Part shown: positions 7,259 through 14,147 of the stretch, piece after piece
How positions within the stretch are numbered: the stretch's first letter is position 1
How the letters are laid out: every line of letters begins with the position of its first letter
Assembly (NCBI GenBank): GCA_964652125.1
Contig: CAZZAE010000016.1
Location: forward strand, 1 to 18,747
DNA: 18,747 nt
Reading direction: 5' to 3'
Source of the DNA: CAZFNQ01 sp964652125
GTDB lineage: Bacteria; Patescibacteriota; Saccharimonadia; Saccharimonadales; JANWIN01
Position numbers and translations under genes: made by a program
Notes under the pieces: model-generated
Told to the model about the DNA's origin: nothing
Databases searched by the model: none
The model's input: only the letters and a program-made list of their open reading frames with translations

Positions 7259-7947
7259 CCAAATCATTGCAAGGCAAAAATGGCAATGTCGACCATGAAC
7301 ATAGGACTCTCAGATCGTATGTAATCGGCTATATATTATCTTTGATATGCACGATAATTCCCTACTATTTAGTAGTCAATCATTCTGTTTCAGGAACTGC
7401 ACTGTTGGTTACAATCTTAAGTTTTGCAATTTTTCAAATGTTAATTCAGATAACTTTTTTCTTGCATATCGGACGCGGTCCAAGACCAAACTGGAATTTA
7501 TACTTTTACGTTGCCACGGTCGGAATAATTCTGGTTATTGTAGGTGGAACAATTATGATTATTAATAACTTACACTACAATATGTCGCCGTCCGACATTA
7601 CTAAGAAACTAGTAAATGATGAGGGTATCTACCAAGTTGGAGGTACAGAAACCGGGGCTTGTCATAACTTAGGTATTAATCACAAAGTTACCATCAATAA
7701 TGGTGTAGTAACTCCCTTGCACACATCCGCACACAAATGTGACACTCTGACCTTCATTAATTATGACAAAAACATAAGGGACATTTCTTTCGGACCCCAC
7801 CCAACTCACGAAGATTATGCTGGCGTAACTGAGTTAAGTGTTCAAAAAGGCTATAGTAAGACTCTCACTCTCTCTGAATCAGGCACTTATCAGTTCCATG
7901 ATCATTTGCAAGCCGAGATAGTAGGTTATTTTAATGTCGATCCATAA
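7255..7947 (+). CDS. cyoD: Cytochrome bo-type oxidase subunit IV fused to a C-terminal cupredoxin-like domain
   Basis: A 230-residue protein, about twice the usual CyoD length. Residues 1-105 are CyoD-like: a charged N-terminus (VDHEHRTLRSYVIGY) and three membrane helices near 20-40, 49-71 and 81-105. The odd number of helices puts the C-terminus outside. Residues about 108-230 form a beta domain of cupredoxin type, with DTLTFINYD, GPHPTHEDY (H182, H185), a KGYSKTLTL strand and GTYQFHDH (H215, H217) before a final GYFNV strand. The classic type-1 copper set is not intact: Arg175 sits where the first His is expected and Asp216 where Cys is. ATG 7255 overlaps the cyoC stop (ATGA). The domain would sit on the outer face of the oxidase next to CyoA. 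Confidence 0.88.
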   Translation: MTKSLQGKNGNVDHEHRTLRSYVIGYILSLICTIIPYYLVVNHSVSGTALLVTILSFAIFQMLIQITFFLHIGRGPRPNWNLYFYVATVGIILVIVGGTIMIINNLHYNMSPSDITKKLVNDEGIYQVGGTETGACHNLGINHKVTINNGVVTPLHTSAHKCDTLTFINYDKNIRDISFGPHPTHEDYAGVTELSVQKGYSKTLTLSESGTYQFHDHLQAEIVGYFNVDP

Positions 7948-8028
7948 AATTAATTTAATTGAGTCGTCATGATCAGTTATGCTGGGAGTATGGCACCATC
8001 ACTATCAGTAGAAAAACTTCAACTAAGG

Positions 8029-8034
8029 TAAGAT
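8029..8034 (+). promoter_or_regulatory. Candidate -10 box of the YdeI-like gene
   Basis: TAAGAT is followed by six bases and then ATG 8041, so transcription would begin at or next to the start codon. No good -35 box is seen. The arrangement matches other genes in the window that appear leaderless. Confidence 0.35.
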
Positions 8035-8040
8035 ACACCT

Positions 8041-8349
8041 ATGATGAAAGAAGAAATTCCTGGTGGAACAGTTCATAAGATGCCGACTGATCTGAAAAAT
8101 GCCCTTATAACTGACCCATCAGCAAAAGCAGCTTGGCTGAGTTTAACACCACTAGCACGCAATGAGTGGATTTGTTGGGCTATCACCGTAAAACAACTTT
8201 CGACAAGAAAAAACCATGTTGGGCGCACAATTACGGAATTGCAAGAAGGAAAACGGCGGCCTTGTTGTTGGATAGGTTGTATTCACCGCACAGATAAACC
8301 GTTAAGTGCATCTGTTCAATGGGTTCTTAACAAACAAACAAAGTCATAA
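8041..8349 (+). CDS. YdeI/OmpD-associated (OmdA-type) family protein
   Basis: A small protein of 102 residues. MPTDLKNALITDPSAKAAWLSLTPLARNEWICWAI fits the OmdA domain pattern (VPxDLxxALxxxPxAxxxFxxLSPSxRREYVxWI). The following ITELQEGKRRPCCWIGC matches the extension found in short family members, where a Cys-Cys-Trp-x-Gly-Cys-x-His segment follows a GKRR sequence. The Cys/His group (CCWIGCIHR, about 74-82) could bind metal. The family has been linked by annotation to bacteriocin protection and envelope stress, but its biochemical role is not settled. Two ATG codons in tandem (8041, 8044) are possible starts. It follows cyoD by 93 bases and probably has its own promoter. Confidence 0.8.
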   Translation: MMKEEIPGGTVHKMPTDLKNALITDPSAKAAWLSLTPLARNEWICWAITVKQLSTRKNHVGRTITELQEGKRRPCCWIGCIHRTDKPLSASVQWVLNKQTKS

Positions 8350-8469
8350 ACTCGTTTACTTCATACACAAAAAATAGTCATACTAAACGCTGAAATAATT
8401 GGTTTTTGTCTACAACTCTGATGCCTGATCTTGATACGGTAATATACTCTAGGACAAAGACTTATCTTG

Positions 8470-9702
8470 TTACCAAGTTGTAGCCGAAGTTGTTGGACAA
8501 GGTTGGCGTCCGCCCGTGGGTGGTAAGCCTAGGATGTAAAGTGCGGTATTGAAGTGTTGTTGTTTGGAAGTTGTGCAGATACTGTTGAATAGTGTGGTAG
8601 TGAGTCCGGTACCAGAGCGTTGGCTTGCAGAATACTCTGAAGGATACTCCGCCACCCAAACCGCTTTATTGGCTTGGGAGAAAAGTTGAAGACCAGGATA
8701 ATCTAGACCATCGGCCCCCGGACCGCCAGAGTTATTAATTGTAGTGCACTCACTATATAAGAAGCATTCTTCGTTTAATGTCCAGTCAAAATTTGTTACT
8801 AAATCATGAGCTTGTTCCAGATCACCTTTCAGTCCAATACTTAGACCAAGATTATGAGCCCACGAAGCTACAGCTCGATTATACGCAATCTGATCATTGT
8901 ACGTTATTGGGAAACCAGGATTATTACTCCAATCAGTAATCTCATCTGGCTCAATAGCATCAAAGTGTTTGTTTTTGCACCAATTTTGCATCCGCGCTGT
9001 CATAATTGGTTGAAGTATATCAATCCTTCGCACGTCCATCCATTTTGAACCATTCCAACCGTTATCTTGAGATCCGATAATATCTACATTGGCATACTGT
9101 GGATCGCCGGTATAAACTTTGCCTTCATTCTGAACTCCCGGGAAGACAGTAGCGTCGGATCGATAATCTTCCCATACACCAGCGTCAATATAGCAAATAA
9201 CTTTTTTACCCATAGCATGCAGAGCATCAACGGTGGCGGTAGTATTTAGCTCACCATCAATATCATAGACATCGGGGGCTGGTAGAGTGTTACCGTTCAA
9301 GTCTTTTAAGCCCATCTGAACCGGATCATTAATGTTTAGGGCACCGCCAAGCATCCATTGCAGGGTATACGGACGGTCAGCTGTTGGATGCCAAATAGTT
9401 CCAGTCTGAGTGACGCCCCAATTGCTTGCTAGGAAAGACAAATCCAGGACATTTACTGACCCATCACCGTTTAAATCTCCTTGGCCAAAGCTCATTCCAG
9501 TTCTTCCCCAATTTCCGGCCATAACCGATAAATCTAAAATATCAACACTGCCATCACCATTGATGTCCGCCGTGGCTGCATGGCTTTGTTTTAGTGTATT
9601 GTATCCGATTACAGCTATGTGACCGATAATTACAAGAGCAACAAGTGTGCGGAAACGATAAAACTTTTTCACGATATTAATGCTACCACGACGCCACAAC
9701 AT
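8470..9702 (-). CDS. GH114-type glycoside hydrolase with N-terminal dockerin-like repeats
   Basis: The protein is 410 residues from ATG 9702; a GTG at 9672 would start at VKKFYRF and may be the true start, as neither has a strong ribosome-binding site. A signal helix (about 18-35) ends near SHA-A. Two calcium-loop repeats follow (DINGDGSVDILDLSVMAGNW at 46-65 and DLNGDGSVNVLDLSFLASNW at 76-95), the pattern of a type I dockerin. The rest fits the GH114 barrel (endo-alpha-1,4-polygalactosaminidase family): VYDIDGE (145-151), KKVICYIDAGVWEDYRSD (166-183), HFDAIEPDE (246-254) and WTLNEECFLYSEC (307-319). D148 and E251 are likely catalytic. The family cleaves galactosamine-rich polysaccharide; an exported or surface enzyme acting on biofilm or host polymer is inferred. 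Confidence 0.87.
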   Translation of the reverse strand: MLWRRGSINIVKKFYRFRTLVALVIIGHIAVIGYNTLKQSHAATADINGDGSVDILDLSVMAGNWGRTGMSFGQGDLNGDGSVNVLDLSFLASNWGVTQTGTIWHPTADRPYTLQWMLGGALNINDPVQMGLKDLNGNTLPAPDVYDIDGELNTTATVDALHAMGKKVICYIDAGVWEDYRSDATVFPGVQNEGKVYTGDPQYANVDIIGSQDNGWNGSKWMDVRRIDILQPIMTARMQNWCKNKHFDAIEPDEITDWSNNPGFPITYNDQIAYNRAVASWAHNLGLSIGLKGDLEQAHDLVTNFDWTLNEECFLYSECTTINNSGGPGADGLDYPGLQLFSQANKAVWVAEYPSEYSASQRSGTGLTTTLFNSICTTSKQQHFNTALYILGLPPTGGRQPCPTTSATTW

Positions 9703-9724
9703 TTAATCATTTTGACGGTTTCTA

Positions 9725-9752
9725 TTTATAAGTCATTTATCTTCAATGATAA
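9725..9752 (-). promoter_or_regulatory. Candidate promoter of the GH114 gene
   Basis: On the minus strand TTATCA (9752-9747) and TATAAA (9730-9725) are 16 bp apart, 22 bases before ATG 9702. The match is moderate. The rest of the 220 bp gap (9703-9922) shows no gene I would support. Confidence 0.35.
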
Positions 9753-9922
9753 TGATAACAAAAATTGTAAAAATGCTAAAGCTTGGCGATTGATAGTGTT
9801 GGATGTTAAAACTATTTTTGTTCAACAATTAGTGATTTGCTAGCATTGAATAGTCTTAAATCCAAAGTTGTGTATGCTCGATGATCAATTTGAATTTAAG
9901 CGAGAAGCTGAGGCTATAATTT

Positions 9923-10534
9923 CTAAATGCTTCCTGGCCACGCTTCTCCAATATTGTAAAAGCTCAAGACCACACTGTCGTCTACATCTTCAAGACTCCT
10001 AAGTAAGTACTCACTGTACTCAGAATTACGGGAGGTATTTATGGGATAACTAAACATTTTGATTTCTCCCCTGTCAGTTAATACGTAAGTATTATCATAT
10101 CCTGACTGTACTTGTACGGGTGCTTCATAATCTTGCCTCTCGGGCCTTACTCGAGTTGAGCGAGTGGGTGCATAATCATGACGCAGAAACCATGCTCCCA
10201 TAACCGTGTCGGGTTCTGTAGTAATAAGTCGACCAGGGTTTTGCATAATCATATCAATCAGAGTTCTACGATGATGCTGATGCCTAATAATCAGTCGCAG
10301 TGGAGACAATAGACCTTCGGAGAGGGCTTTATTTACATCCGCGGCAGCTTGTCTTCGAATATTCACTGCTCGTTGATGAAGTCTATGTGCTTTCTCTGTT
10401 TCAATTGCAAGTTTCTGTGTTTCGCTCAATATGGGCAGGGTGGGCTCTGGGGATTGAACTTGCTCTTGGTACTTTTTTGTTTCTGCGTGCTTACTTGATT
10501 CGACAATGATTCTCTCGAAAAAGGATTCCGCCAT
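9923..10534 (-). CDS. Hypothetical protein, 203 aa
   Basis: I do not recognise a family. Residues 1-50 are charged and low in complexity. Residues 45-75 (KAHRLHQRAVNIRRQAAADVNKAL) form a basic helix, and a His/Arg-rich segment RHQHHRRTL lies near 84-92. The C-terminal half is mixed, with several aromatic strands (NTYVLTDRGEIKMFSYPI; DDSVVLSFYNIGEAW). There is no signal peptide or membrane helix, so it is probably cytoplasmic. The start is well supported by a near-consensus promoter whose predicted transcription start is the A of the ATG at 10534. It is followed by an intergenic gap before the GH114 gene and is probably transcribed alone. Confidence 0.65.
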   Translation of the reverse strand: MAESFFERIIVESSKHAETKKYQEQVQSPEPTLPILSETQKLAIETEKAHRLHQRAVNIRRQAAADVNKALSEGLLSPLRLIIRHQHHRRTLIDMIMQNPGRLITTEPDTVMGAWFLRHDYAPTRSTRVRPERQDYEAPVQVQSGYDNTYVLTDRGEIKMFSYPINTSRNSEYSEYLLRSLEDVDDSVVLSFYNIGEAWPGSI

Positions 10535-10540
10535 AAAGCT

Positions 10541-10569
10541 AAAATACCATAAAAGTAATATTAGGTCAA
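10541..10569 (-). promoter_or_regulatory. Strong leaderless-type promoter of the 203-aa gene
   Basis: On the minus strand TTGACC (10569-10564), a 17 bp spacer and TATTTT (10546-10541) with an upstream TG-G form a near-consensus extended promoter. Six bases separate the -10 box from ATG 10534, so transcription should begin at the start codon. Confidence 0.65.
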
Positions 10570-10599
10570 TATGGCTCTCCGTGGTGATGGAAGTTATAG

Positions 10600-10815
10600 C
10601 TATTCTGGCGTATCAGTTGGTGTACTAAACACTTCTCTTAACAGCTCTACTGATTCTTCCGGTGTGCTTCTGCCTTCTTCAATTGCTTCCATCTCTATGG
10701 CAGCAAATAGTGCAAATGCGCCACCTATGGAAGTAGGAGTGGGCATCGCATCAATCTTTTCTCTTGTTGTACGAGGTTCTTGTGGATTGTCAGAGGGATC
10801 ACTCGGTATATTCAT
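10600..10815 (-). CDS. Small hypothetical protein, 71 aa
   Basis: The product is acidic and soluble, rich in Pro, Glu, Ser and Thr. A 20-residue Pro/Asp/Arg N-terminal tail is followed by a helical core (GGAFALFAAIEMEAIEEG) and EESVELLREVF. It is not recognised. Support comes mainly from the promoter directly upstream (TTGACA-17 bp-TATTGT) that would start transcription at the ATG, and from the sensible amino-acid make-up. The overlapping plus-strand open frame at 10571-10828 is Ser-rich and lacks such signals, so I take it as a shadow. Confidence 0.55.
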   Translation of the reverse strand: MNIPSDPSDNPQEPRTTREKIDAMPTPTSIGGAFALFAAIEMEAIEEGRSTPEESVELLREVFSTPTDTPE

Positions 10816-10821
10816 AATAAT

Positions 10822-10850
10822 ACAATAACACTAATAAAGGATTATGTCAA
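10822..10850 (-). promoter_or_regulatory. Consensus leaderless-type promoter of the 71-aa gene
   Basis: On the minus strand a perfect TTGACA (10850-10845), a 17 bp spacer and TATTGT (10827-10822) preceded by TG-T. Six bases separate it from ATG 10815, so the message would start at the initiation codon. Confidence 0.65.
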
Positions 10851-10919
10851 TCTTGGCTCACCACGATAGAGGACGTTATAACCACAATAAGACTCGATTT
10901 TAGTGTACGCTAGGCGGGT

Positions 10920-11540
10920 TTATTCAAAAACAGTTGGAATTTCGTCATCAGGAAAATGACTAGCAAAAAATACAAATGGATCTGAAATAAAGTTAGCAAT
11001 TTCTTCAGCAGACCAATATTCAGCGTTATGTGTAACTAAGAAATCCAGTATTTGTTTTTCATTCTCGCCTTTCTTGTTTTTTCTCCATGCTGTAAAAAGT
11101 AACCACTTCTGTCTTTCAGTATCGTTACCTGGATAAATTTTGAAGTAGGCCTCATCATTCAAGCCATTTACAAATCTAATATGTAAATCTATAAATGGTG
11201 CAAACTGCTCATTGGGAGTGAAAGCCATGTATTGAAGGTGGCTATGATTATCTGGTCTTGTCATTAGGCCGACGATTGAAAAACCATGAAATCCCCTAAT
11301 AAAATCATCTACTCTTACTGCATCAGCACTTTCCATCTTGCAAGTATTTAACCAGCAGGCTATATCCCAGTCAGATAATTGATTGTCAGGCAATTTGCCG
11401 TATATAAACTTAAAATATTTTGAATTTTGAAAGCTAGGCTTCAAACTATATTCTTTGAAATCAGTCGGATCAACAAGGTAATCTGCAAAAGCATTTTCAA
11501 ACTCATTTACGAATTCGATAATCGCATTATTTTGGGGCAT
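10920..11540 (-). CDS. Hypothetical protein, last gene of the restriction-modification operon
   Basis: A protein of 206 residues I do not recognise. It is aromatic and acidic, with no signal peptide or membrane helix. Notable stretches are LSDWDIACWLNTCKM (about 54-69), GFHGFSIVGLMTRPDNHSHLQ (84-104), a WLLFTAWRKNKKGENEKQ segment (145-163) and an acidic end (HFPDDEIPTVFE). The ATG at 11540 lies inside the preceding gene (14-base overlap), so the two are almost certainly translated together. Its place as the fourth gene after hsdR and hsdM-S suggests a role tied to that defence operon, but sequence gives no activity. A methylation modulator, effector or antitoxin-like partner are all possible. 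Confidence 0.7.
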   Translation of the reverse strand: MPQNNAIIEFVNEFENAFADYLVDPTDFKEYSLKPSFQNSKYFKFIYGKLPDNQLSDWDIACWLNTCKMESADAVRVDDFIRGFHGFSIVGLMTRPDNHSHLQYMAFTPNEQFAPFIDLHIRFVNGLNDEAYFKIYPGNDTERQKWLLFTAWRKNKKGENEKQILDFLVTHNAEYWSAEEIANFISDPFVFFASHFPDDEIPTVFE

Positions 11541-12132
11541 TTAAATCTTTAATCTCAGTAATTATTTGATTAACTTCATTTTTCTGTGCCGAACTCAATT
11601 CAATTTCATTAGTTCCTGTAAAATACTCAATCTTTTCTATGATCTCAATTTCTTTATCATCTTCTTGAATTTTTCTTTCAACATACTCCCTCAGATCCTC
11701 TGCTATTTTCATCAAACTAATAACAACCTCGTTCCCATGCACACTATGAACTATTATTCGTCCTTCGTAGCCCAGTACAATATTTGGGAAAGCATTCATC
11801 GTGTTACCGTTTTCTACAAACTCCGCAAAAATAAATTCATCATTGTGCGTAAATCCATCTCTATAAATGCTCCAGCACAAATATGGATAAGGCACTCTAA
11901 TCTCTTCCAATAATTTTTGGGGAGATTTATCTAATGGAATGGCAACTGCTTCTACAATTGGAAAAATCATTCTGGCTAAAGAAAAGTTTCCAATACCTTC
12001 ATGTCTTGTCTTAATGTGATGACGTATAAGGTCAATGTATGGGTATACATCATTGTTAAGTCTATTAAGTACGTCAGTTAGATACTTTTTCTGAGAGATT
12101 GTTTTTGAGATGTACTTATGGGTTTTTGCCAT
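11527..12132 (-). CDS. Hypothetical protein with HEPN-like R-x4-H motif, third gene of the restriction-modification operon
   Basis: This 201-residue protein has a helical N-terminal half with LCWSIYRDGFTHNDE around residues 85-98. Arg91-Asp-Gly-Phe-Thr-His96 fits the R-x4-H signature of HEPN ribonucleases, where a polar residue often follows Arg. After it come a short beta region (NIVLGYEGRIIVHS) and a long charged helix with coiled-coil character (about 135-170). No signal peptide or membrane segment is seen. It begins 31 bases after the hsdM-S stop and overlaps the next gene by 14 bases, so it belongs to that transcript. The HEPN link is a motif-level suggestion, not a family assignment; a structural or accessory protein remains possible. 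Confidence 0.7.
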   Translation of the reverse strand: MAKTHKYISKTISQKKYLTDVLNRLNNDVYPYIDLIRHHIKTRHEGIGNFSLARMIFPIVEAVAIPLDKSPQKLLEEIRVPYPYLCWSIYRDGFTHNDEFIFAEFVENGNTMNAFPNIVLGYEGRIIVHSVHGNEVVISLMKIAEDLREYVERKIQEDDKEIEIIEKIEYFTGTNEIELSSAQKNEVNQIITEIKDLNAPK

Positions 12133-12163
12133 GACTGTTTTTCAAACCCTTTTGAGCCTGATT

Positions 12164-14146
12164 CTAAGAATCTAAGCTTTTGGTTAGTATAGAATCTCGT
12201 TCCTTCCTTAGTTCTTTTATTTGGCGCTGAGCGTCATCAATAGCTTTTTGGTTTTTCTCAAATTCTTCAATTATTATTCGTTGAATTTCTAATGGAGGTA
12301 ACGGAACTTCAGTCTCTTTTGCTCTAATAATCGTATATGTGCCCACAGTACCACCTCCTGAGAATGCGTGTATTTGCTGCTTTACGAAATCACTACCAAA
12401 TAAGTGCATTATGTAACGCGAATCTACTCTGCTATCAAAATTCTTTAACCAAATAATATTGCCATCTTTGAAGTAAAATCGATCGTCTTTTCTAACTAAA
12501 TAGCAAATTCCTAAAGTACCTACTCCAGTCACCATTAGATCGCCTTCTTCCGGTGCTCCATATTTATTTGAGTATTCATCGTACATCTTTTGAGTAATGA
12601 ATAGTTCATTTTCAACTGATCCATCTCTTGCCAGTTTGATTATTTCCCTTGCACGATAAAAAGGCACCCCTTCGTCCATCCATTCAGATTTGAACACTCT
12701 TTTGCTAGATGTTATTTCACAAATGTCTCCCAATTTAACGAGTGAATATTGATGGTTAGCTTTATTTGAAAGTTTATATTTATTCCCGATAAGGCTAATA
12801 TCACTCGTTTCCTTTATGGTTTCATAATCTACAACGTGTGCATTCTTTTCCTGAATCTCGACGCCATTCTCAAACTTTCTGATAATTTCTAATAGATCGG
12901 GCAGGTCATTTTTAGCGATTGGCTTTCTCTGTGTCGAAAGACTGTATCCATCATGTTCAACCTTTGCAAACAAAACTTTTTGATTTATAGCGCGTGTTCT
13001 ATCGAAGAACACGATTGAAGTCTTGACTCCAGCGTAGGGATTAAAAATTCCACTAGGTAAACTAATGACACACCACAGTCCGTTCTCAAGCAGTAGCTCA
13101 CGAATTTTCCTGTAAGCATTATTGTTATTGAAAATGACGCCCTCAGGAACAATTACTCCAGCACGACCGTTTTCTGTTAGATGACGGAACATATAACGTA
13201 AAAAGAGAACTTCAGTTGCTCCAGTATTCATTTGTAGTTCCTCTGCAACGCTCTCACGATCAATCTTGCCGCTAAATGGAGGATTTGCCAGGATTACATC
13301 GTACTTATCGCGACTCCCCGCTGTATCTGTAAGTGTATTTTGGCGAACCATACGAGCATTTTGTAAACCATGTAAGTAAAGATTCATCATGCCAAACTTG
13401 ATCATGTCCTCATCACTGTCGAAGCCGCTAAATGTGTGCTCATAAAGGAAGGTATGTTCTTTACTACTAAGTTTGTCGAATGAACCACCGCTATCTAGTT
13501 GTTCGGGGCTTGTATACTCACGTCGCAAGTATTCAAAAGCTTTAACCAGGAAACCAGCGGTGCCAACGGCAGGGTCAAGAATAGTCTCGCCTTTTTTAGG
13601 AGAGACAATTTCAACTAAAAATTCAATGATGTGTCGAGGAGTTCTAAACTGACCAGATGTGCCAGCCTGAGAAAGCTTACTAAGTAAATATTCGTAAGTG
13701 TCTCCATAGACATCACGCTTACCTGAATGTTCACCCTCGTCCATTAGCTTGGCAAATGCGTCTACTTCATGGAGGACAGTTCGAAGTGTTGGCTTGTCGA
13801 ACAACTTTAAATGAGCATTGCGGAACACAAGTCGCACCGTTTTATTTGTTGTGCTTTCAGGTATATGGCGAAAGCAATCTTCAATCGCGACAGACAACTG
13901 TTCGGCATTTAAAGCTAGTAAGTTTTCCCAGCGGTACTTTTCTAAATCACCATCAAATACAATTTGGCTTTTGTCGGCAATCCCCAACTTACGGAGATCG
14001 TCATCGTTCTGTGATAACGCTCGCATGAAAAGCAAGTAATTTATCTGCTCAATTATGGTAGGGTGGTTAGCTACACCAGCTCCAAAAAAGACGTCCATAA
14101 TATGATCGACTTTTTTATGTAAGTTTGACGCAATAAAATCTGACAT
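12164..14146 (-). CDS. hsdM: Type I restriction-modification methyltransferase fused to a single-domain specificity subunit (HsdM-HsdS)
   Basis: The 660-residue fusion has an HsdM N-terminal helical domain (about 5-130), then the N6-adenine methyltransferase core with SAM motif DPAVGTAGF (191-199) and catalytic NPPF (288-291). From about 467 it becomes HsdS-like: YSLVKLGDICEITSSKRVF, then VPFYRAREI, GDLMVTGVGTLGICYLV and PLPPLEIQRIIIEEF are the landmarks of one Methylase_S target-recognition domain. A helical conserved region (625-655) closes it. Ordinary HsdS has two such domains; here there is one, so two fused chains would be needed for a bipartite, probably symmetric site. It starts one base after the hsdR stop. 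It methylates adenine in the target and guides HsdR. Confidence 0.9.
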   Translation of the reverse strand: MSDFIASNLHKKVDHIMDVFFGAGVANHPTIIEQINYLLFMRALSQNDDDLRKLGIADKSQIVFDGDLEKYRWENLLALNAEQLSVAIEDCFRHIPESTTNKTVRLVFRNAHLKLFDKPTLRTVLHEVDAFAKLMDEGEHSGKRDVYGDTYEYLLSKLSQAGTSGQFRTPRHIIEFLVEIVSPKKGETILDPAVGTAGFLVKAFEYLRREYTSPEQLDSGGSFDKLSSKEHTFLYEHTFSGFDSDEDMIKFGMMNLYLHGLQNARMVRQNTLTDTAGSRDKYDVILANPPFSGKIDRESVAEELQMNTGATEVLFLRYMFRHLTENGRAGVIVPEGVIFNNNNAYRKIRELLLENGLWCVISLPSGIFNPYAGVKTSIVFFDRTRAINQKVLFAKVEHDGYSLSTQRKPIAKNDLPDLLEIIRKFENGVEIQEKNAHVVDYETIKETSDISLIGNKYKLSNKANHQYSLVKLGDICEITSSKRVFKSEWMDEGVPFYRAREIIKLARDGSVENELFITQKMYDEYSNKYGAPEEGDLMVTGVGTLGICYLVRKDDRFYFKDGNIIWLKNFDSRVDSRYIMHLFGSDFVKQQIHAFSGGGTVGTYTIIRAKETEVPLPPLEIQRIIIEEFEKNQKAIDDAQRQIKELRKERDSILTKSLDS

Positions 14147-14147
14147 A

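Noticed and set aside
9874..10005. Plus-strand frame starting MLDDQFEFKREAEAI
   Set aside because: The first 16 codons look gene-like, but the rest overlaps the end of the 203-aa minus-strand gene and has no ribosome-binding site or good promoter; at best a remnant.
10571..10828. Plus-strand 85-codon frame opposite the 71-aa gene
   Set aside because: Ser-rich composition and no start signals; the opposite strand has a consensus promoter at its ATG.
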